Shown piece after piece: positions 5,860 through 8,163 of a stretch of 8,163 nt of DNA. The stretch is from Candidatus Uhrbacteria bacterium. Its GTDB lineage: Bacteria; Patescibacteriota; Patescibacteriia; JACQRZ01. Under the pieces are notes generated by a model. The model ran no database searches, was not told the origin of the DNA, and was given only the letters and a program-made list of their open reading frames with translations. A program made the translations under genes and the position numbers. Numbering within the stretch: the first letter of the stretch is position 1; the number at the start of each line of letters is the position of its first letter. The stretch lies in assembly GCA_016209345.1 (NCBI GenBank), contig JACQWH010000052.1, positions 1-8,163 of the forward strand. Direction: 5' to 3'.

Positions 5860-6321
5860 ATGACCCACTATCTCACGCGTGAAGGATACCTTAAATTAAA
5901 AAATGAGCTTGAGTATCTGAAGACGGTTGCTCGCAAGGAAGTCATTGAACGGATTGCAAACGCGAAGGAACTGGGTGATCTCAAGGAAAACGCGGAGTAT
6001 GCCGAGGCAAAAGACGATCAGGGAATGATTGAGTCAAGAATACTCGAGGTGGAGGAAACTCTTAAGCATTCAGAAATTATCGATGAGACGAAACAAGCAA
6101 AACAGCAGTTCGTCGGCGTTGGCTCTACGGTTGTTGTTTCTTGCAACGGTCGCACATGTGACTATATGATTGTCGGGACGGACGAGGCAGATCCGGGACA
6201 ATCGAGGATTTCCTACGAATCACCGCTGGGGCGCGCATTCATTCACAAGAGGGCCGGCGAGAAGGTGATGGTAAAAGTGCCGAAAGGGGAATTCGAATAC
6301 GTAATCATGGAAATCAAGTAA
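5860..6321 (+). CDS. greA: Transcription elongation factor GreA
   Basis: This 153-residue protein rescues backtracked RNA polymerase by stimulating cleavage of the nascent transcript. The N-terminal coiled coil (about residues 8-75) carries the family signature AKELGDLKENAEYAEAKDDQ, with the tip acidic residues Asp40 and Glu43 that reach the polymerase active site. The C-terminal globular domain follows (VGVGSTVVV... to the end, with SYESPLGRAFIHKRAGEKVMVKVP). Length is close to the usual 158. The frame is open further upstream to 5671, but the ATG at 5860 gives the standard GreA N-terminus (MTHYLTREGYLKLKNELEYL) and lies after the promoter; earlier starts would overlap PBP2 and add 63 unrelated residues. 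No clear Shine-Dalgarno site is present. It appears to be transcribed alone and ends at a terminator. Confidence 0.96.
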   Translation: MTHYLTREGYLKLKNELEYLKTVARKEVIERIANAKELGDLKENAEYAEAKDDQGMIESRILEVEETLKHSEIIDETKQAKQQFVGVGSTVVVSCNGRTCDYMIVGTDEADPGQSRISYESPLGRAFIHKRAGEKVMVKVPKGEFEYVIMEIK

Positions 6322-6345
6322 AAATCCAAAACGATCTCCTCGCTG

Positions 6346-6380
6346 TGCGTCACGGTATGCGCCGTGGCGTTTTATTTTTT
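6346..6380 (+). terminator. Rho-independent terminator after greA
   Basis: Arms CGTCACGG (6348-6355) and CCGTGGCG (6362-6369) pair with one G-U wobble around a TATGCG loop and are followed by TTTTATTTTTT. It lies 24 bases past the greA stop. It separates the housekeeping genes from the restriction-modification operon. Confidence 0.88.
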
Positions 6381-6401
6381 GAGCCATTGGTTGCGGCGTC
6401 G

Positions 6402-6430
6402 TTGCATGGAATCGTTCTCAGTGCTATTAT
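6402..6430 (+). promoter_or_regulatory. Promoter for the restriction-modification operon
   Basis: TTGCAT (6402-6407), a 17-bp spacer and TATTAT (6425-6430) preceded by TGC form a -35 with an extended -10. Transcription would begin near 6437 and leave a leader of about 89 nt before the methyltransferase ATG at 6526. That is the longest leader predicted in the window. Confidence 0.6.
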
Positions 6431-6448
6431 GCTATTAACCATTACAGA

Positions 6449-6492
6449 CCCTAACAGGGCTAAATTTCGTATAGACGTCTCTATAACTATAC
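6449..6492 (+). promoter_or_regulatory. Inverted repeats in the R-M operon leader
   Basis: Three nested or adjacent dyads lie between the predicted transcription start and the methyltransferase. CCCT-AAC-AGGG (6449-6459) is a tiny hairpin. GTATAG (6469-6474) and CTATAC (6487-6492) are inverse with a 12-base spacing. TATAGA (6470-6475) and TCTATA (6480-6485) are inverse with 4 bases between. Such dyads can be operators or RNA hairpins that set methyltransferase and endonuclease levels. No regulator (C protein) gene is in the window, so the role is inference. Confidence 0.35.
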
Positions 6493-6525
6493 AAATATTC
6501 ATCACGTTGTGTTGAGTGAAGAGAT

Positions 6526-7317
6526 ATGAGGTATCCACATGACTTTATCAACAAAATCGTTCTTGGTGACTGTGTCGAGACAATAAAAAATATACCCAAC
6601 GGTTCGGTTGACTTGGTCGTGACTTCGCCACCTTACAATCTCAAAAACTCAACCGGCAATGGCATGAAAGACGGCCGTGGTGGGAAGTGGGCTAACGCCG
6701 CTTTGGTGAATGGCTACCATAATTACGACGATTGCATGCCTCACGACAAATATGTCAAATGGCAACGTGCCTGCCTAGACGAAATGATGAGGGTTATCAA
6801 CGATCAAGGAGCCATTTTTTACAATCACAAGTGGCGAGTTCAAGATGGCCTGCTTCAAGACAGACAAGATATTGTAAGTGGTTTTCCGGTTCGGCAAATT
6901 ATTATTTGGCGACGAAAAGGCGGAATCAACTTTAATGCCGGTTATTTTTTGCCAACGTATGAAGTGATTTATTTAATAGCCAAAAAGAATTTCAAACTAG
7001 CGCAAAGGGCTAATGCCTACGGCGATATTTGGGAATTTACCCAGGAAATGAATAACCCGCATCCGGCCGCATTCCCTGTCGATTTAATCGAGCGAATTAT
7101 TTCATCAACCAATGCAGATATAATTTTGGATCCATTCATGGGGTCAGGCACAACCGCAGTCGTGGCAAAAAAACTTGGTCGAAAATATATTGGCATAGAA
7201 ATTTCGCCCGAATACTGCAAAATGGCTGAAAATCGTATTGCCGGAAACGGAATGCAAAGGGAAACCAGGGAGATCAAGTCGCAGATGGATCTTTTTAAAC
7301 AACTCCAAAAAGTATGA
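6526..7317 (+). CDS. Type II DNA methyltransferase (beta-class, N4/N6)
   Basis: This 263-residue AdoMet-dependent enzyme methylates an exocyclic amino group and protects the cell's own sites from the partner endonuclease. The motif order is that of the beta class: catalytic motif IV TSPPYN (residues 33-38) comes near the N-terminus, and the AdoMet-binding motif I LDPFMGSGTT (201-210) near the C-terminus, followed by GRKYIGIEISPEYCKMAENRI. HPAAFP (179-184) precedes motif I, as usual in this family (N6_N4_Mtase). SPPY rather than DPPY/NPPY leans toward N4-cytosine, which agrees with the known m4C partners of MvaI and BcnI; the base and site are inferred. The start has a weak AG-rich stretch (GAAGAG) before it. 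The stop overlaps the endonuclease start (ATGA, 7314-7317), so the pair is co-translated. Base composition is visibly more AT-rich than upstream genes, suggesting transfer. Confidence 0.93.
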   Translation: MRYPHDFINKIVLGDCVETIKNIPNGSVDLVVTSPPYNLKNSTGNGMKDGRGGKWANAALVNGYHNYDDCMPHDKYVKWQRACLDEMMRVINDQGAIFYNHKWRVQDGLLQDRQDIVSGFPVRQIIIWRRKGGINFNAGYFLPTYEVIYLIAKKNFKLAQRANAYGDIWEFTQEMNNPHPAAFPVDLIERIISSTNADIILDPFMGSGTTAVVAKKLGRKYIGIEISPEYCKMAENRIAGNGMQRETREIKSQMDLFKQLQKV

Positions 7318-8102
7318 AAATTTATACAAAACCAGAGCTCATCGAAAAGCTAAAGGAAATCGCAAAGATGGGCTGGATTCCAAATGCCCGACATGGCAAT
7401 CAGGGCGGAATCGGCAACACCTTAGAAGATATGCTCGGCATTGAAGAAAACAATCTGCCAATTCCAAACGCTGCAGAATGGGAGCTCAAAACACAGCGCG
7501 CCTCGACTACTTCTCTCACAACGCTTTTTCATACAGAGCCGTCGCCTCGTGCCATTCGCTTTGTCCCTCAAATACTTTTGCCTCAATATGGCTGGGTACA
7601 TCAAGAAGACGGCAAAAAATATACCAAAGGAGAAATGAGCTTCCGTCAAACAATTCATGGCCACAATCCAAGTGATCGAGGATTTATGGTAAAAATTGAT
7701 CGATCAGAAAAGAAAATCTTAATCTCATTTGATGCTTCAAGGGTCGCAATTAAACACAAGAACTGGCTCAATTCGGTTAGAAAGAGGGTCGGTAACCTCA
7801 ACGAACTTGCTCCTCAGCCATACTGGGGTTTTGCCGATCTCGAATACAAGGCCGGAACAAAATTACTCAACTGTTTTTACGTTCAGGCAGAGGTGAAGAA
7901 AGAAAAAGGCAAGGAGTTTTACTGTTATTCAAGCGTACTTATGCTCCAAAAATTTAGCTTTGAAGGATTTTTAAAAGCTCTTGAAGGCGCAAAAATCCTC
8001 ATTGACTTCGACGCTCGTACCGGCCATAATCATGGAACAAAATTTCGGCTGAGACAGAATTGCTTGCCGATGCTTTACGAAAAAACCGCAATCATAATTT
8101 AA
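7314..8102 (+). CDS. MvaI/BcnI-family type II restriction endonuclease
   Basis: This 262-residue protein resembles the monomeric, nicking-type endonucleases MvaI (CC^WGG) and BcnI (CC^SGG), as recalled from memory. Matching features are the MKIYTKPELIEKLKEI start, GGIGNTLEDMLGIEENNLP (31-49), the active-site strand AEWELKTQ with E57-x-K59, TTLFHTEPSPRA (69-80), and the C-terminal DARTGHNHGTKFRL (233-246). MvaI and BcnI are about 240 residues, so this is full length. In both, as I recall, an Asp lies five residues before the E-x-K Glu; here that place is Asn52, which may lower activity or be a natural variant of this subfamily. Glu38 in the N-terminal helix is another candidate active-site residue. 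It is translated from the ATGA overlap with the methyltransferase. The recognition sequence is probably a CC-N-GG type, by homology only. Confidence 0.85.
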   Translation: MKIYTKPELIEKLKEIAKMGWIPNARHGNQGGIGNTLEDMLGIEENNLPIPNAAEWELKTQRASTTSLTTLFHTEPSPRAIRFVPQILLPQYGWVHQEDGKKYTKGEMSFRQTIHGHNPSDRGFMVKIDRSEKKILISFDASRVAIKHKNWLNSVRKRVGNLNELAPQPYWGFADLEYKAGTKLLNCFYVQAEVKKEKGKEFYCYSSVLMLQKFSFEGFLKALEGAKILIDFDARTGHNHGTKFRLRQNCLPMLYEKTAIII

Positions 8103-8114
8103 TGTTAAAACCCG

Positions 8115-8120
8115 TATAAT
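8115..8120 (+). promoter_or_regulatory. Consensus -10 box before the last gene
   Basis: A perfect TATAAT lies ten bases before the ATG at 8130. The expected -35 position (about 8092-8097, TCATAA) is poor. If used, transcription would begin near 8127, leaving almost no leader before the start codon. Confidence 0.5.
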
Positions 8121-8129
8121 CTAAAATTT

Positions 8130-8163
8130 ATGAAAAATACAAAACCTCGTCGAATTATCGCTC
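8130..8163 (+). CDS. Partial 5' end of unidentified gene
   Basis: An ATG at 8130 opens a frame that stays open for 11 codons to the window edge: MKNTKPRRIIA. A TATAAT box sits just upstream and there is no Shine-Dalgarno site. Only the basic N-terminus is visible, so the product cannot be named. It lies 27 bases after the restriction endonuclease and could be part of the same accessory block or the resumption of the host chromosome. Confidence 0.5.
   Translation, partial: MKNTKPRRIIA

Noticed and set aside
6526..8102. CCWGG avoidance as evidence of the target site
   Set aside because: CCAGG/CCTGG occur many times across the window, including 415, 1376, 2283, 7041 and 7265, and CCSGG also occurs, so no avoidance supports either target.
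1..8163. CRISPR arrays, tRNA or rRNA genes
   Set aside because: No regularly spaced direct repeats, cloverleaf-like segments or rRNA-like stretches were seen on either strand.

Overview
This window looks like part of a small, bacterial, host-dependent-style genome, most likely Patescibacteria (Candidate Phyla Radiation). That placement is an inference. It rests on compact genes joined by ATGA overlaps, few recognisable Shine-Dalgarno sites, a short divergent MreD next to a class B PBP, an orphan prepilin, and sigma70-like promoters with 17-bp spacers. No rRNA or ribosomal marker is present to settle it.

Layout. Bases 1-79 hold the start of an unidentified leftward gene that runs off the edge. 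A divergent intergenic region (80-232) carries a promoter candidate for each direction. A single-gene type IV-like prepilin (233-736) ends at a strong intrinsic terminator (about 748-785). A new promoter (799-827) begins a run of DoxX-family membrane protein (868-1266), NrnB-type DHH phosphoesterase (1291-2181) and endonuclease III (2178-2855). The end of the endonuclease gene runs into a palindromic, MITE/REP-like repeat (about 2824-3011) that fills the gap before the next cluster. Next come a YbaB/EbfC-like nucleoid protein (3031-3318), MreD (3322-3837) and PBP2 (3834-5801), a cell-elongation cluster. A near-consensus promoter sits across the PBP2 stop codon and drives greA (5860-6321), which ends at a second terminator (6346-6380). 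Finally there is a visibly more AT-rich type II restriction-modification operon: a beta-class N4/N6 DNA methyltransferase (6526-7317) overlapping an MvaI/BcnI-family restriction endonuclease (7314-8102). It has its own promoter and a roughly 90-nt leader with inverted repeats. A further gene starts at 8130 just after a perfect TATAAT box and is cut by the window edge.

How the parts work together. Most of the window is housekeeping: envelope growth (MreD, PBP2), DNA repair and nucleotide turnover (Nth, NrnB-like), and transcript rescue (GreA). The restriction-modification pair is an accessory defence module that looks inserted next to greA. I found no clearly new multi-gene system. The points most worth a second look are: the endonuclease III whose iron-sulfur ligand pattern is broken and whose last residues are encoded by the repeat arm; the nested palindromic element itself and a dispersed 11-mer (TTCGTAATTCA) associated with it; and a restriction enzyme with Asn where MvaI and BcnI, as I recall them, have the catalytic Asp.
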